From Planococcus salinus (GTDB lineage Bacteria > Bacillota > Bacilli > Bacillales_A > Planococcaceae), in contig NZ_RIAX01000002.1 of assembly GCF_003719725.1 (NCBI RefSeq), positions 310,001-374,000 on the forward strand: 64,000 nt of DNA. Reading direction: 5' to 3'. Both the position numbers and the translations under genes were made by a program. The notes under the pieces were generated by a model that was not told the DNA's origin, searched no databases, and worked only from the letters and a program-made list of their open reading frames with translations. Within the stretch, counting starts at the first letter, position 1, and each line of letters starts with the position of its first letter. Below, piece by piece: positions 8,803-16,808 of this stretch.

Positions 8803-9915
8803 TCAGGTCAAGCCCAACATCAGTATTCCTTCGTTTTTGATGTTGATGGCGGCGTTCCAATCCCTGTCGGAGATGAATCCGCAATCACAGGAAAATAGTC
8901 GTTCGGAAAGAGGCAGAACGTCTTTTACCTGCCCGCAACACGCACACGTTTTGGAAGAAGGAAACCACTTGTTGATCTTGATGAGCCGTTTTCCTTGATC
9001 CGCTAATTTGTATTGGAGAAATGCCGTGAACATGCCCCATCCATTATCGGCAACGCTTTTTCCGAAACGGAAGGCTTGAGACATTCCCTTCATGTTGAGG
9101 TCTTCGATGACGAGGCAATCATAGTGAGTCGCCAAGCGTCTTGCTTCTTTGTGCAGGAAATCCTTCCGCTGGTTTGCTACTTGTTCATGCAGCTTGGCCA
9201 CTTTGATGCGCTGCTTGTTCCAGCGAGCGGAATTCTTTGTTTTGCGTGACAGAATCCGCTGTTCTTTCGCCAGTTTGGCTTCTGATTGCCGATAAAAACG
9301 AGGGTAATTGGCTTTCTTACCCTGTTCGCTTTCGACAAACAAGCCGTCCATGGCAAAATCCAAACCGGCTACCTGCTTGATGTCCCGTGGTTTCGGCTGG
9401 TGTTCGTATTCGGTAAGGATCGACACAAAGTACTTACCCGTTGCGGTTTGGGAAACGGTACACGACTTGATGACATGATGCGGTGGAATTTCCCGGTGCT
9501 GTTTCAGCTTGACGAGTTTGAGTTTCGGCAATTTAATGGAACCGTCCACTAACTGGATATTTCCGTTGACCACGTTGGTTGTGTAGGTTTGTGCCGACTT
9601 GCGACTTTTGAATTTCGGGAATTTTGCCCGACCTGAAAAGAAGTTCGTGTAGGCTTTCTGCAAATTCAGCTGGGCGTTGGCAAGGGCCAGGCTGTCCACT
9701 TCCTTGAGCCATTCGAACTCGGTTTTGTAGTTGGCGGGAGTCGGCAGCTTTTGCTTTTTCAGCCCTTCTTTGTCGTCTTTGAATTGTTCATACGTCGCTT
9801 TCCGTTCAGCGAGCATCTTGTTGTAAACAAAACGGACACAGCCGAAGGTTTTGGTGAACAGGATCTTCTGCTCGGGGGTTGGGTACAGACGGAATTTATA
9901 CGCTTTGTTCGCCAT
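8803..9915 (-). CDS. tnpB: RNA-guided endonuclease TnpB
   Basis: IS605-type accessory nuclease, ancestor-like relative of Cas12. From ATG at 9915 (MANKAYKFRLYPT) the protein has 370 residues; the frame opens at 9948, but the later ATG follows AGGAGGCAGGAG and matches the family start. The RuvC triad appears intact: Asp186 in GLDFAMD, Glu271 in LVIEDLNM, and Asp350/352 in DRDWNAAINI. A zinc ribbon has C324/C327 and CDCG at 343-346, the second pair spaced CxC rather than CxxC. It is full length with no frameshift, so it is probably functional. Confidence 0.94.
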   Translation of the reverse strand: MANKAYKFRLYPTPEQKILFTKTFGCVRFVYNKMLAERKATYEQFKDDKEGLKKQKLPTPANYKTEFEWLKEVDSLALANAQLNLQKAYTNFFSGRAKFPKFKSRKSAQTYTTNVVNGNIQLVDGSIKLPKLKLVKLKQHREIPPHHVIKSCTVSQTATGKYFVSILTEYEHQPKPRDIKQVAGLDFAMDGLFVESEQGKKANYPRFYRQSEAKLAKEQRILSRKTKNSARWNKQRIKVAKLHEQVANQRKDFLHKEARRLATHYDCLVIEDLNMKGMSQAFRFGKSVADNGWGMFTAFLQYKLADQGKRLIKINKWFPSSKTCACCGQVKDVLPLSERLFSCDCGFISDRDWNAAINIKNEGILMLGLT

Positions 9916-9996
9916 CTCCTGCCTCCTTTCCGAACAAAAAATTTTCAATAATTTGTTTTCCTTTGATTATATCCCGTTAGAGACAGAAAGACCATT

Positions 9997-10069
9997 TTGG
10001 CTGACGCCAACCGACATTCATCTCCCCCTTACCGCTGGGCTTCACCCTTCACACGTTTGAAGAGGGAGA
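9997..10069 (-). repeat. Left-end hairpins of the TnpB element
   Basis: TTGGC-TGAC-GCCAA at 9997-10010 is a perfect 5-bp stem. Beyond it TCTCCCCCTT (10021-10030) and AAGAGGGAGA (10060-10069) form a 10-bp arm pair with one mismatch, enclosing a 29-base loop. Their place upstream of tnpB fits the left end of an IS605-like element. Between 9916 and 9996 I see only A/T-rich leader and the tnpB ribosome-binding site. Confidence 0.65.
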
Positions 10070-10087
10070 CTTCTTTCGAGGAATGTT

Positions 10088-10113
10088 AAAAGCGCATACA
10101 GAAGTATGCGCTT
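10088..10113 (-). terminator. fakA terminator
   Basis: AAGCGCATAC (10090-10099) and GTATGCGCTT (10104-10113) form a perfect 10-bp stem with an AGAA-complement loop. The minus-strand U-tract is only four T followed by AAC, where the TnpB element appears to begin. The element may have inserted at, and shortened, the original U-tract. Confidence 0.8.
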
Positions 10114-10120
10114 GAGGAAA

Positions 10121-11773
10121 TTATTCCACTGATAAAATATAAGGGTAAAGAGGTTGTTTTCCGTTGTGGATTTCGACTTCCACTTCGTCGTTCAATTCTC
10201 CGATGAAGTCGGCCAATTTTTCAGCCTCATCTTCCGTCGCGTCTTCCCCATAAAGGATCGTCACAATTTCCGAATCGTCATCCAGCAAATTCTTGACCAG
10301 CTCTTTGGCAACTTGCTCCAAATTGGAATCTGCTACGACAATTTTCCCTTGGGAAATTCCCATGAAGTCATCTTTTTTGATTTCGACGCCATCAATCGAC
10401 GTGTCCCGAACGGCATGGGTGACCGAACCGGATTTTACGTGTTCAGATGCACCGCTCATCGCTTGCCGGTTTTCTTCTACAGAAGCTTCCGGATTAAAAG
10501 CGAGCAATGCCGCCATTCCCTGAGGAACATCTTTTGTCGGTACCACAGCAGCTTCGATATCCAAAATTTCCGCTGCCTGTTCTGCGGCCATAACAATGTT
10601 TTTATTGTTCGGCAGAATCAGTACACGTTCCGCTTCGATGGATTGAATCGCTTTGACGATATCTTCCGTTGAAGGATTCATCGTCTGCCCGCCTTCGATG
10701 ACGTAGGAAGCACCGATACTCCGAAGAATTTCGCCAATGCCTTCACCCATCGCCACCGTCACTACAGCGTATGGATGTTTCGCTTCAGTTTGTGCCGCAT
10801 TACGTTTGGCTTCTTTATCCTGCAGTTCTGTATGCTGCTGACGCATATTCTCTATCTTCATGCTGATCAGGCTGCCATAATCCTGGCCGTATGTAAGCAC
10901 TTTTCCCGGCTCTTCGGAATGGATATGGATTTTTGCAATTTCGTCATCTGCAATGACCAGCAGCGAATCGCCGTATTCACTTAAATCCGAACGAAAAGCG
11001 GCTTCGTTGAACTCTTTTTTGCCATCCTCGAACTTCACCATGAATTCAGTGCAGTAACCAAACTCTATGTCCGCAGTGTCCATAAAACCGGCCACATTTT
11101 TGTGATGCTCTGCACTGACCAATTCGTTCATGGAAGCGTGGCTGTGTTTTTCAGGAAGCTGCTCCCCTTTTAAACTGGCCAAAAATCCTTCATAGACATA
11201 GACAAGCCCTTGGCCGCCACTGTCCACAACGCCCACTTCCTTTAAGACAGGCAGCAAATCGGGCGTGCGTTCCAACGAAGCTTTCGCTTCCTCTACAACT
11301 GATTCAAATAAGACGATGAGATCGTCTTCTGTTTTGGATAGTTCCATCGCTTTTGCTGCCGCATCTTTGGCTACCGTCAAAATCGTGCCTTCCACCGGCT
11401 TCATCACCGCTTTATAAGCTGTTTCCACGCCATGTTGAAGCGCTCCTGCAAATTTGGCAGCGTTCAATTCCGGTTCGTTGACAATGTACTTACCGAAACC
11501 TCTGAATAATTGCGAAAGAATAACACCGGAATTTCCGCGTGCCCCCATCAATAGGCCTTTCGATAACGATTCAGCGGTTTTTCCGATATGTTCCTGAGCG
11601 TTCGCTTCCGTTTCCTTTGCTCCGGATGACATCGATAAGTTCATATTGGTTCCCGTATCGCCGTCAGGCACCGGAAATACATTTAATGCATCCACATAAT
11701 CTGCATTCTGATACAAATGATGAGATCCCATCTGTACCATTTCTGCAAATTGAATTCCGTTCAATGACTTCAT
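10121..11773 (-). CDS. fakA: Fatty acid kinase subunit FakA (DAK2 domain)
   Basis: Phosphorylates exogenous fatty acids bound to FakB (DegV-type) proteins, feeding acyl-phosphate into PlsX/PlsY. The 550-residue protein has an N-terminal DhaL/DAK2 kinase domain (YVDALNVFPVPDGDTGTNM near residues 25-45, with metal-binding Asp residues; MGARGNSGVILSQ near 95). The C-terminal region (GISQGKIVVADS, TILYGEDATEDEAE) is the YloV-type FakB-interaction part. It follows the Asp23-family gene by 18 bases. Context with plsX elsewhere in the window supports the lipid role. Confidence 0.95.
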   Translation of the reverse strand: MKSLNGIQFAEMVQMGSHHLYQNADYVDALNVFPVPDGDTGTNMNLSMSSGAKETEANAQEHIGKTAESLSKGLLMGARGNSGVILSQLFRGFGKYIVNEPELNAAKFAGALQHGVETAYKAVMKPVEGTILTVAKDAAAKAMELSKTEDDLIVLFESVVEEAKASLERTPDLLPVLKEVGVVDSGGQGLVYVYEGFLASLKGEQLPEKHSHASMNELVSAEHHKNVAGFMDTADIEFGYCTEFMVKFEDGKKEFNEAAFRSDLSEYGDSLLVIADDEIAKIHIHSEEPGKVLTYGQDYGSLISMKIENMRQQHTELQDKEAKRNAAQTEAKHPYAVVTVAMGEGIGEILRSIGASYVIEGGQTMNPSTEDIVKAIQSIEAERVLILPNNKNIVMAAEQAAEILDIEAAVVPTKDVPQGMAALLAFNPEASVEENRQAMSGASEHVKSGSVTHAVRDTSIDGVEIKKDDFMGISQGKIVVADSNLEQVAKELVKNLLDDDSEIVTILYGEDATEDEAEKLADFIGELNDEVEVEIHNGKQPLYPYILSVE

Positions 11774-11791
11774 AGCCGAATTTTCCTCCTC

Positions 11792-12154
11792 TTACGGGTT
11801 CGTAACACGAACTCCCTGCACAAAAATATTTACCGCTTTAACAGACATGCCAAGCGTTTTCGCAATAGTATATTTCACTTTTGACTGGACCTGGTAAGCC
11901 ACTTCGGAAATTTTCGTTCCATAGCTGATGATGACATACATATCAATGACCAGATCTGCGCCTTCCTGCCGGACAATTACGCCTTTAGCGAAATTCTCCT
12001 TACGCAGTATATCAGTTAATCCGTCACGGATTTGATGTTTTGTCGCCATCCCTACAATTCCATAGCATTCAATCGCTGCGCCTCCAGCGATCTGCGCGAT
12101 CACATCATTGGAAATATCGATTTGACCATACTCATTTTTCAATTCAATCGACAT
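11792..12154 (-). CDS. Asp23/Gls24-family envelope stress protein (YloU-like)
   Basis: A 120-residue protein of the Asp23/Gls24 family (MSIELKNEYGQIDISNDVIAQIAGGAA, ending FVQGVRVTNP). Relatives in staphylococci localise beneath the membrane and are linked to envelope stress and lipid supply, but the biochemical role of the YloU branch is not settled. The fixed pairing with fakA is conserved in Bacillales and suggests a shared function. There is no signal peptide or membrane segment. The start follows GGAGGAATTTTC, a clear ribosome-binding site. Confidence 0.93.
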   Translation of the reverse strand: MSIELKNEYGQIDISNDVIAQIAGGAAIECYGIVGMATKHQIRDGLTDILRKENFAKGVIVRQEGADLVIDMYVIISYGTKISEVAYQVQSKVKYTIAKTLGMSVKAVNIFVQGVRVTNP

Positions 12155-12215
12155 TGAAAATTCCTCCTTGAGTCCTATTTCACTACTTTATATTCTACAT
12201 GAAACGACTATATAA

Positions 12216-12231
12216 GAAAAGCCGGCTTTTC
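12216..12231. repeat. 16-bp palindrome in the rpmB/yloU divergent region
   Basis: GAAAAGCCGGCTTTTC is a perfect palindrome midway between the divergent starts of the Asp23-family gene (12154) and rpmB (12377). A nearby CTTGAAAGCC can pair with GGCTTTTCAAG, giving an alternative stem. It could be a regulator site or part of an rpmB leader. I did not find confident promoters for either gene in these 222 bases; TATAGT and TATAAT near 12305 and 12338 are -10 candidates only. Confidence 0.35.
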
Positions 12232-12376
12232 AAGGTGTAAAGGTTTTTTTCTTGAAAGCCTCTCAAAATCAGTTGCAAACAGTTCAAGGCTGTGGTAAAT
12301 TGTTATAGTATGTGAAACGAAAAACGAACTGAAATTCTATTATAATTTTCAGCTTCACTTGTGAGGAGGGACTTAC

Positions 12377-12565
12377 ATGCCTAAAGTATGTGCAGTTAGT
12401 GGACGTAAAGCTCGTTCTGGAAATAGCCGTTCGCACGCGATGAATTCGAATAAACGTACATGGGGAGCAAACCTTCAAAAAGTTCGTATCCTTGTAGACG
12501 GCAAACCGAAACGTGTATGGGTTTCTGCTAGAGCGTTGAAATCAGGAAAAGTTGAGCGCGTTTAA
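12377..12565 (+). CDS. rpmB: 50S ribosomal protein L28
   Basis: Small basic ribosomal protein of 62 residues, [21 protein letters not shown], with [10 protein letters not shown] in the middle, typical of Bacillales L28. Only one Cys remains, so it is the zinc-free (C-minus) form. It is on the plus strand, opposed to its neighbours, as in B. subtilis, and has a strong GAGGAGGGACTTAC ribosome-binding site. In B. subtilis the tiny sporulation gene spoVM lies just beyond; it is absent here, where only a shared terminator separates rpmB from thiN. Confidence 0.97.
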   Translation: MPKVCAVSGRKARSGNSRSHAMNSNKRTWGANLQKVRILVDGKPKRVWVSARALKSGKVERV

Positions 12566-12576
12566 TCGCTCATGAT

Positions 12577-12613
12577 AAAAAGCCAGGCTGACTTCTGTCA
12601 GCCTGGCTTTTTT
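12577..12613. terminator. Bidirectional terminator of rpmB and thiN
   Basis: AAAAAGCCAGGCTGAC (12577-12592) pairs with GTCAGCCTGGCTTTTT (12597-12612) around a TTCT loop. T-runs occur on both strands, so it serves rpmB on plus and the gmk-thiN transcript on minus. Confidence 0.95.
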
Positions 12614-12621
12614 CATGCACT

Positions 12622-13260
12622 TTAATCCCTGCTTTCAATCATGATGCAGCTTCCTTCTTCAATCGAAACGATTCCTTCCGAAAAAAGTTCGTTGCTGATA
12701 AATCGGGTTGAGCCAAAAGGGATGGATTCGTTTAGCACTTCGTATTTGAAGTTTGAAAGCGACAATCCTCTGATGGCTTCTGCAAACGGATAAAATGATA
12801 CGAAACGAAAATCTTCACCACGCTTGATCACATGTTTTCCCGGACTCAGAAAGCGGATGCGATTTTGCCGGTTGACCAGCAAAAATTTCGTTGCAGGAAA
12901 CTTCATTTGAAACGAATAAATAGCATGCAATGCACTCATATAATGATCCAGTCTTCCACCCGTGACACCTGTGACAATGACGATTTCCGGCTGAAATGTC
13001 ATCGCTTTTTTGAGCGCCAGTTCTGTGTCCGTTTCGTCTTTTTCAGCCGGAGCGAGCTGCAGTCCGGGAAACAGCGAGGAAATTTTTTTCAATTCATCGG
13101 ATGATACCGAATCAAAGTCCCCCACTGCTGCTACAGGCGTGATTCCTTTTTCCAGCAAAACCAGGGTCCCGGCGTCAACTCCGATGAAATCGGCCTCCTG
13201 CCACAGCGCCAAATCCGGCAATTCCTGAACCGGTCCCCCGGCAGTAATGACGATGATCAC
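12622..13260 (-). CDS. thiN: Thiamine pyrophosphokinase
   Basis: Transfers pyrophosphate from ATP to thiamine, giving thiamine pyrophosphate. The 212-residue protein has the family blocks FIGVDAGTLVLLEKGITPVAAVGDFDSV and DETDTELALKKAM, followed by VTGVTGGRLDHYMSAL, and a C-terminal beta domain. Its start overlaps the rpe stop by 4 bases. It is the last gene of the long gmk-to-thiN run and is followed by the shared terminator with rpmB. Confidence 0.95.
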   Translation of the reverse strand: MIIVITAGGPVQELPDLALWQEADFIGVDAGTLVLLEKGITPVAAVGDFDSVSSDELKKISSLFPGLQLAPAEKDETDTELALKKAMTFQPEIVIVTGVTGGRLDHYMSALHAIYSFQMKFPATKFLLVNRQNRIRFLSPGKHVIKRGEDFRFVSFYPFAEAIRGLSLSNFKYEVLNESIPFGSTRFISNELFSEGIVSIEEGSCIMIESRD

Positions 13261-13922
13261 GAAATCGCCTCTTCTCCAGCCTTCTTGATGTTCTGAAGCG
13301 CCTGCGCACGGTCCGGCTTATTGTAAATAGCGGAACCGGCAACAAAAACTGTCGCTCCCGCTTTTGCACAAGGCACGATCGTTTCTTCGTTGATGCCGCC
13401 GTCAATTTCAATTTCCACTGACAAGTTTCTCTCTTTGAGCAGATCGCTCAGCTGCTGCACTTTCGGAATAACTGAGTGGATGAACTTCTGTCCGCCAAAC
13501 CCCGGATTGACCGTCATGAATAACACCAAATCGATGTCTTCCAGAATATGCTGAATGGTCTCCACGGGGGTATGCGGGTTTAATACAACGCCCGGTTTGA
13601 CCCCAAACGAACGGATCAATTGGATGGTTCGATGCAAATGTGGACAAGCTTCCACATGCACCGTGATGTAATCTGCTCCCGCTTTGGCGAAATCTTCTAT
13701 ATAACGGTCCGGATTTTCAATCATCAAATGGACATCCAGCGGCAGCTTGTTCAACGGTCTCAGGGCATCCACCACAATCGGTCCCATGGTGATGTTCGGC
13801 ACGAAATGGCCGTCCATGACATCCACATGAATCCAATCCGCCCCCGCTTTTTCCACTTCTTCAACTTCCTGTCCCAACTTTGCAAAATCAGCTGCTAATA
13901 TAGAGGGTGCTATTTTAATCAT
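13257..13922 (-). CDS. rpe: Ribulose-phosphate 3-epimerase
   Basis: Interconverts ribulose 5-phosphate and xylulose 5-phosphate in the pentose phosphate pathway. The 221-residue TIM barrel shows KIAPSILAADFAKLG at the start, WIHVDVMDGHFVPNITMGP with metal-binding His/Asp, HLMIENPDRYI, and MTVNPGFGGQKFI. EIDGGINEETI closes the active site. The start overlaps the rsgA stop by 8 bases, as in the conserved rsgA-rpe-thiN order. Confidence 0.97.
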   Translation of the reverse strand: MIKIAPSILAADFAKLGQEVEEVEKAGADWIHVDVMDGHFVPNITMGPIVVDALRPLNKLPLDVHLMIENPDRYIEDFAKAGADYITVHVEACPHLHRTIQLIRSFGVKPGVVLNPHTPVETIQHILEDIDLVLFMTVNPGFGGQKFIHSVIPKVQQLSDLLKERNLSVEIEIDGGINEETIVPCAKAGATVFVAGSAIYNKPDRAQALQNIKKAGEEAIS

Positions 13923-14811
13923 TTGAATACCTCGGCTTTCGGTTCATAATCTCTTCCAGGAATTTCAGGTAATGCTTGTACCGGTAATCGGCAATTTCTC
14001 CAGCTTCGACTGCTGCTTTGATGGCGCATTTCGGTTCATTCAAATGGAGGCATTCCCGAAACTTGCAGTCTCCGGATCGTTCCGCCATTTCAGGGAAGCA
14101 TGCCGACAGCTCCTCTTTTTCAATGGTTTCAAAATCAAAAGAGCTGAACCCCGGCGTGTCCGCGAGCAGTCCGTTGTTCACTTCCATCAGTTCCACGTGA
14201 CGTGTCGTGTGTTTCCCCCGGTTCAAGGCCTGTGAGATGGCGTCTGTCTTCAGGTCCAAAGAAGGAAGAATGGTGTTCAGCAAAGTCGATTTCCCGACAC
14301 CGGACTGGCCGGCCAGCACACTCGTCTTTCCTTCCAGGACCGGGAGCAGCCGCTCTGCCAATGCGGGATCTCCTTTGAAAGCAGGAATCACTTCATATCC
14401 GATGGTTTCATAATCTTCGATGTAACGCTGCAATTTTTCTTGTTCCTCTTCATTCACCAGATCCATCTTTGTCAGGCAAATAACCGGTTTGATCGAAAAT
14501 GATTCAATGGCTGTCAGAAAGCGATCGAGCAACAGCGGGTGAAAGTCAGGCTGTTTTGCTGAAAACACCAGAATGGCTTGGTCAATATTGGAGATAGGTG
14601 GCCGAACCAACTCGTTTTTGCGTTCATGAATATGCGTAATGGTACCTTCCAAATCATTGTCAGCTGCATAATCGACAAAGTCACCGACAAGCGGTGTAAT
14701 TTTCCGGTTGCGGAAAACACCTCGCCCCCTGCATTGGATATAGCGTTCCCCGTCCTGATCCAATACGTAATAGAACCCGCTTAAAGCTTTTCTGATTTGA
14801 CCTTTCGGCAT
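13915..14811 (-). CDS. rsgA: Ribosome small-subunit assembly GTPase RsgA
   Basis: Circularly permuted GTPase that checks late 30S maturation. The 298-residue protein has an N-terminal OB fold, then G motifs in the permuted order: LTKMDLV (G4), GQSGVGKSTLLN (G1) near residue 170, and DTPG (G3). A C-terminal zinc site is formed by CFPEM, GDCKFREC and HLNEPKC. It sits directly downstream of prkC; in B. subtilis the homologue (CpgA/YloQ) is a PrkC substrate, so the linkage may be functional. Confidence 0.97.
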   Translation of the reverse strand: MPKGQIRKALSGFYYVLDQDGERYIQCRGRGVFRNRKITPLVGDFVDYAADNDLEGTITHIHERKNELVRPPISNIDQAILVFSAKQPDFHPLLLDRFLTAIESFSIKPVICLTKMDLVNEEEQEKLQRYIEDYETIGYEVIPAFKGDPALAERLLPVLEGKTSVLAGQSGVGKSTLLNTILPSLDLKTDAISQALNRGKHTTRHVELMEVNNGLLADTPGFSSFDFETIEKEELSACFPEMAERSGDCKFRECLHLNEPKCAIKAAVEAGEIADYRYKHYLKFLEEIMNRKPRYSND

Positions 14812-14826
14812 GCTTTCACTCCTTCT

Positions 14827-16806
14827 TTAATCAACACTATTATACTCGATCGTTTCCTCTTCAATAATTGTCGAATCCCGGACAATCCGGTAAACCGCAC
14901 TTTGCCCTTCTGCAATCTGCAATTGGATTCTGCGGGTTTCCGTCTCTGTGATGGTAAATTCTTCGACCGGCTCAGCCATTGTCCGTGTCTGGTCCTGAAT
15001 GTAAATCCGGATTCTTTGCTCGGCTGGCTGGTCAGTTTCTCCGCCTGTATCCGCTTGTTCATATGGAATCTCAACTGTATGAATATACGTCTTGAGCGGC
15101 AATTCCGCCGGGCCGGAAGATACGATCACTTCAATGGAACTCCCGGGTTCCAGTTCTTCCCCAGCTTCAGGACTTTGAGATAATACATTGCCCGCCTCTA
15201 CGTCTTCGGATGCTTCCTCCCCGACAATCCGGATATGGAAGCCGGAAGAGCGCGCATAGTTATTCAAGTCTTCTTCGCTATAGCCGGAAAGGTCTGCCAC
15301 TTCCCGCATGTCCTTTCCTTTGCTGACAGTGAATTCGACCTCCGTCTCGCTTATGACCACTTCAGTGCCGCCATTCGGCTCCTGCTCAATAATAGTTCCG
15401 GCAGGTTCATCCGAAAACTCCTCAACCTGCCGGATTGATTGGAAGTTCTGAGACTCCAGCAAACCCATTGCTTGGTCGATGTTGCTTCCGACATAATCAG
15501 CAAACTCCGTGGTTTCTTTTCCTGAGCTGAGAAATAATTGGATCTCGGCTTCCCGGTTCCTCATTTTCCCAGCTTCGGGAATCGTCCGAATGACTTTTCC
15601 GGCTTCCACTTCCTCCGAGAACTGTTCACTTTCTTCTCCCAGTTCAAATCCGGCAGCCTGCAGTTCTTCCACCGCTTCGTTGCGTTCCATTCCCGCCACA
15701 TCCGGCACCGCTATTTGTCTCGGCTCAAACCAGCCGGGAAAAGCCAAAGCCAGTACGATGCCGGCAAGGAACAAAAAGCCGACAATCCCGGCAATCCACG
15801 GCCACTTCCTCTTTTTCTTTTTACTGTCCGACGAAGAAACCGGCTGATTCTCCTTGGCTTTCTTTGACGAATTGAGCAATTTGGTTTCTTCCACGCTGTC
15901 ATAAGCTGATTCGTCTTTGATGATGGGCATGGCTCTTGTTGCGTCCTGGTCGACCGGCACTTCAAACTTCGGTTCATCCAACCGTTCCGGCAATAAAGCC
16001 GTCGATAAATCCTCTTCCATTTCATTGGCGGACTGATAGCGGTACTGCTCGTTTTTGGCTGTGGCTTTCAGCACTACATTTTCCAGACTCTGCGGTAAGG
16101 TCGGAACAATTTCACGCAGCGATGGAGTCGCCGTCTGCAAATGCTTTAACGCAATGGAAACAGCCGATTCTCCCGAAAATGGCAAACGGCCTGTCAACAA
16201 TTCAAACATGACAATCCCCAGAGAATAGATATCGGATTTTTTGTTTGCAGTGCCTCCACGCGCTTGTTCAGGAGACAAGTAATGGACAGTCCCAAGCACA
16301 GAGTTGGTTTGTGTATAAGAAGTTGCGCTCAACGCCATGGCAATGCCGAAATCAGTGATTTTCACATTGCCTTCTTCGTCCATCAGAATGTTTTGCGGTT
16401 TGATATCACGATGGACAATCTGGTTCTGATGGGCATGTCCCAATGCAGAAGTGATTTGCTTCATGATTTCGACCGCACGTTCCGGAGCAACCGGCGAATG
16501 CTCGATTATGTACTCTTTCAGTGTTTTTCCCGAAATATACTCCATCACCAGGTAATGCAAAGAGCCCTCTTCTCCAACATCAAAAATATTAACGATATTG
16601 GGATGGGCCAAACTGGTTGCCGAAAGTGCTTCGCGCTGAAAACGCCGGCGCAGTTCCTCTTCATTCGAGAAATCATAGCGCAGAATTTTTATGGCGACAT
16701 CACGGTCCAAAATCATGTCATGCGCCAAGTACACATTCGACATGCCGCCTCCGCCGATCAGTTTCAGCAGTTTATAGCGCCCATTGATACTTCTGCCGAT
16801 CATCAT
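14827..16806 (-). CDS. prkC: Membrane Ser/Thr kinase PrkC with PASTA domains
   Basis: Sensor kinase linking cell-wall state to cytoplasmic targets. The 659-residue protein has an N-terminal kinase domain (GGGMSNVYLAHD, AIKIL lysine, HRDIKPQNIL, DFG, and APE-like SPEQARG). A basic juxtamembrane stretch (KKKKRKWPW) and one membrane helix near residues 338-360 follow. Outside there are three PASTA repeats (about 363-565), which bind muropeptides, then a C-terminal beta region to about 659. It follows prpC by 2 bases. Confidence 0.96.
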   Translation of the reverse strand: MMIGRSINGRYKLLKLIGGGGMSNVYLAHDMILDRDVAIKILRYDFSNEEELRRRFQREALSATSLAHPNIVNIFDVGEEGSLHYLVMEYISGKTLKEYIIEHSPVAPERAVEIMKQITSALGHAHQNQIVHRDIKPQNILMDEEGNVKITDFGIAMALSATSYTQTNSVLGTVHYLSPEQARGGTANKKSDIYSLGIVMFELLTGRLPFSGESAVSIALKHLQTATPSLREIVPTLPQSLENVVLKATAKNEQYRYQSANEMEEDLSTALLPERLDEPKFEVPVDQDATRAMPIIKDESAYDSVEETKLLNSSKKAKENQPVSSSDSKKKKRKWPWIAGIVGFLFLAGIVLALAFPGWFEPRQIAVPDVAGMERNEAVEELQAAGFELGEESEQFSEEVEAGKVIRTIPEAGKMRNREAEIQLFLSSGKETTEFADYVGSNIDQAMGLLESQNFQSIRQVEEFSDEPAGTIIEQEPNGGTEVVISETEVEFTVSKGKDMREVADLSGYSEEDLNNYARSSGFHIRIVGEEASEDVEAGNVLSQSPEAGEELEPGSSIEVIVSSGPAELPLKTYIHTVEIPYEQADTGGETDQPAEQRIRIYIQDQTRTMAEPVEEFTITETETRRIQLQIAEGQSAVYRIVRDSTIIEEETIEYNSVD

Positions 16807-16808
16807 GG

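Larger units (their letters stand above)
8677..10087 (-). mobile_element. Stand-alone TnpB element (IS200/IS605 superfamily, IS1341-like)
   Basis: An intact tnpB is flanked by structured ends and no tnpA is present, so mobility would need a Y1 transposase supplied elsewhere. On the coding strand the left end carries a TTGGC/GCCAA hairpin and a larger imperfect stem. The right end carries a 9-bp stem of CCCCCACTT and AAGTGGGGG. Outer limits are estimates: the left limit abuts the fakA terminator near 10087, and the right limit follows GTAGTTCAC near 8677. There are no terminal inverted repeats or target duplication, as expected for this superfamily. It separates fakA from sdaAB without breaking a gene. 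Confidence 0.8.

Noticed and set aside
8803-9948. TnpB gene as a Cas12-type CRISPR effector
   Set aside because: No repeat array and no cas1 or cas2 are present; protein size, zinc ribbon and element-end hairpins match transposon TnpB.
12216-12231. Palindrome near rpmB as a terminator
   Set aside because: No T-run follows closely on either strand and neither divergent gene ends there.
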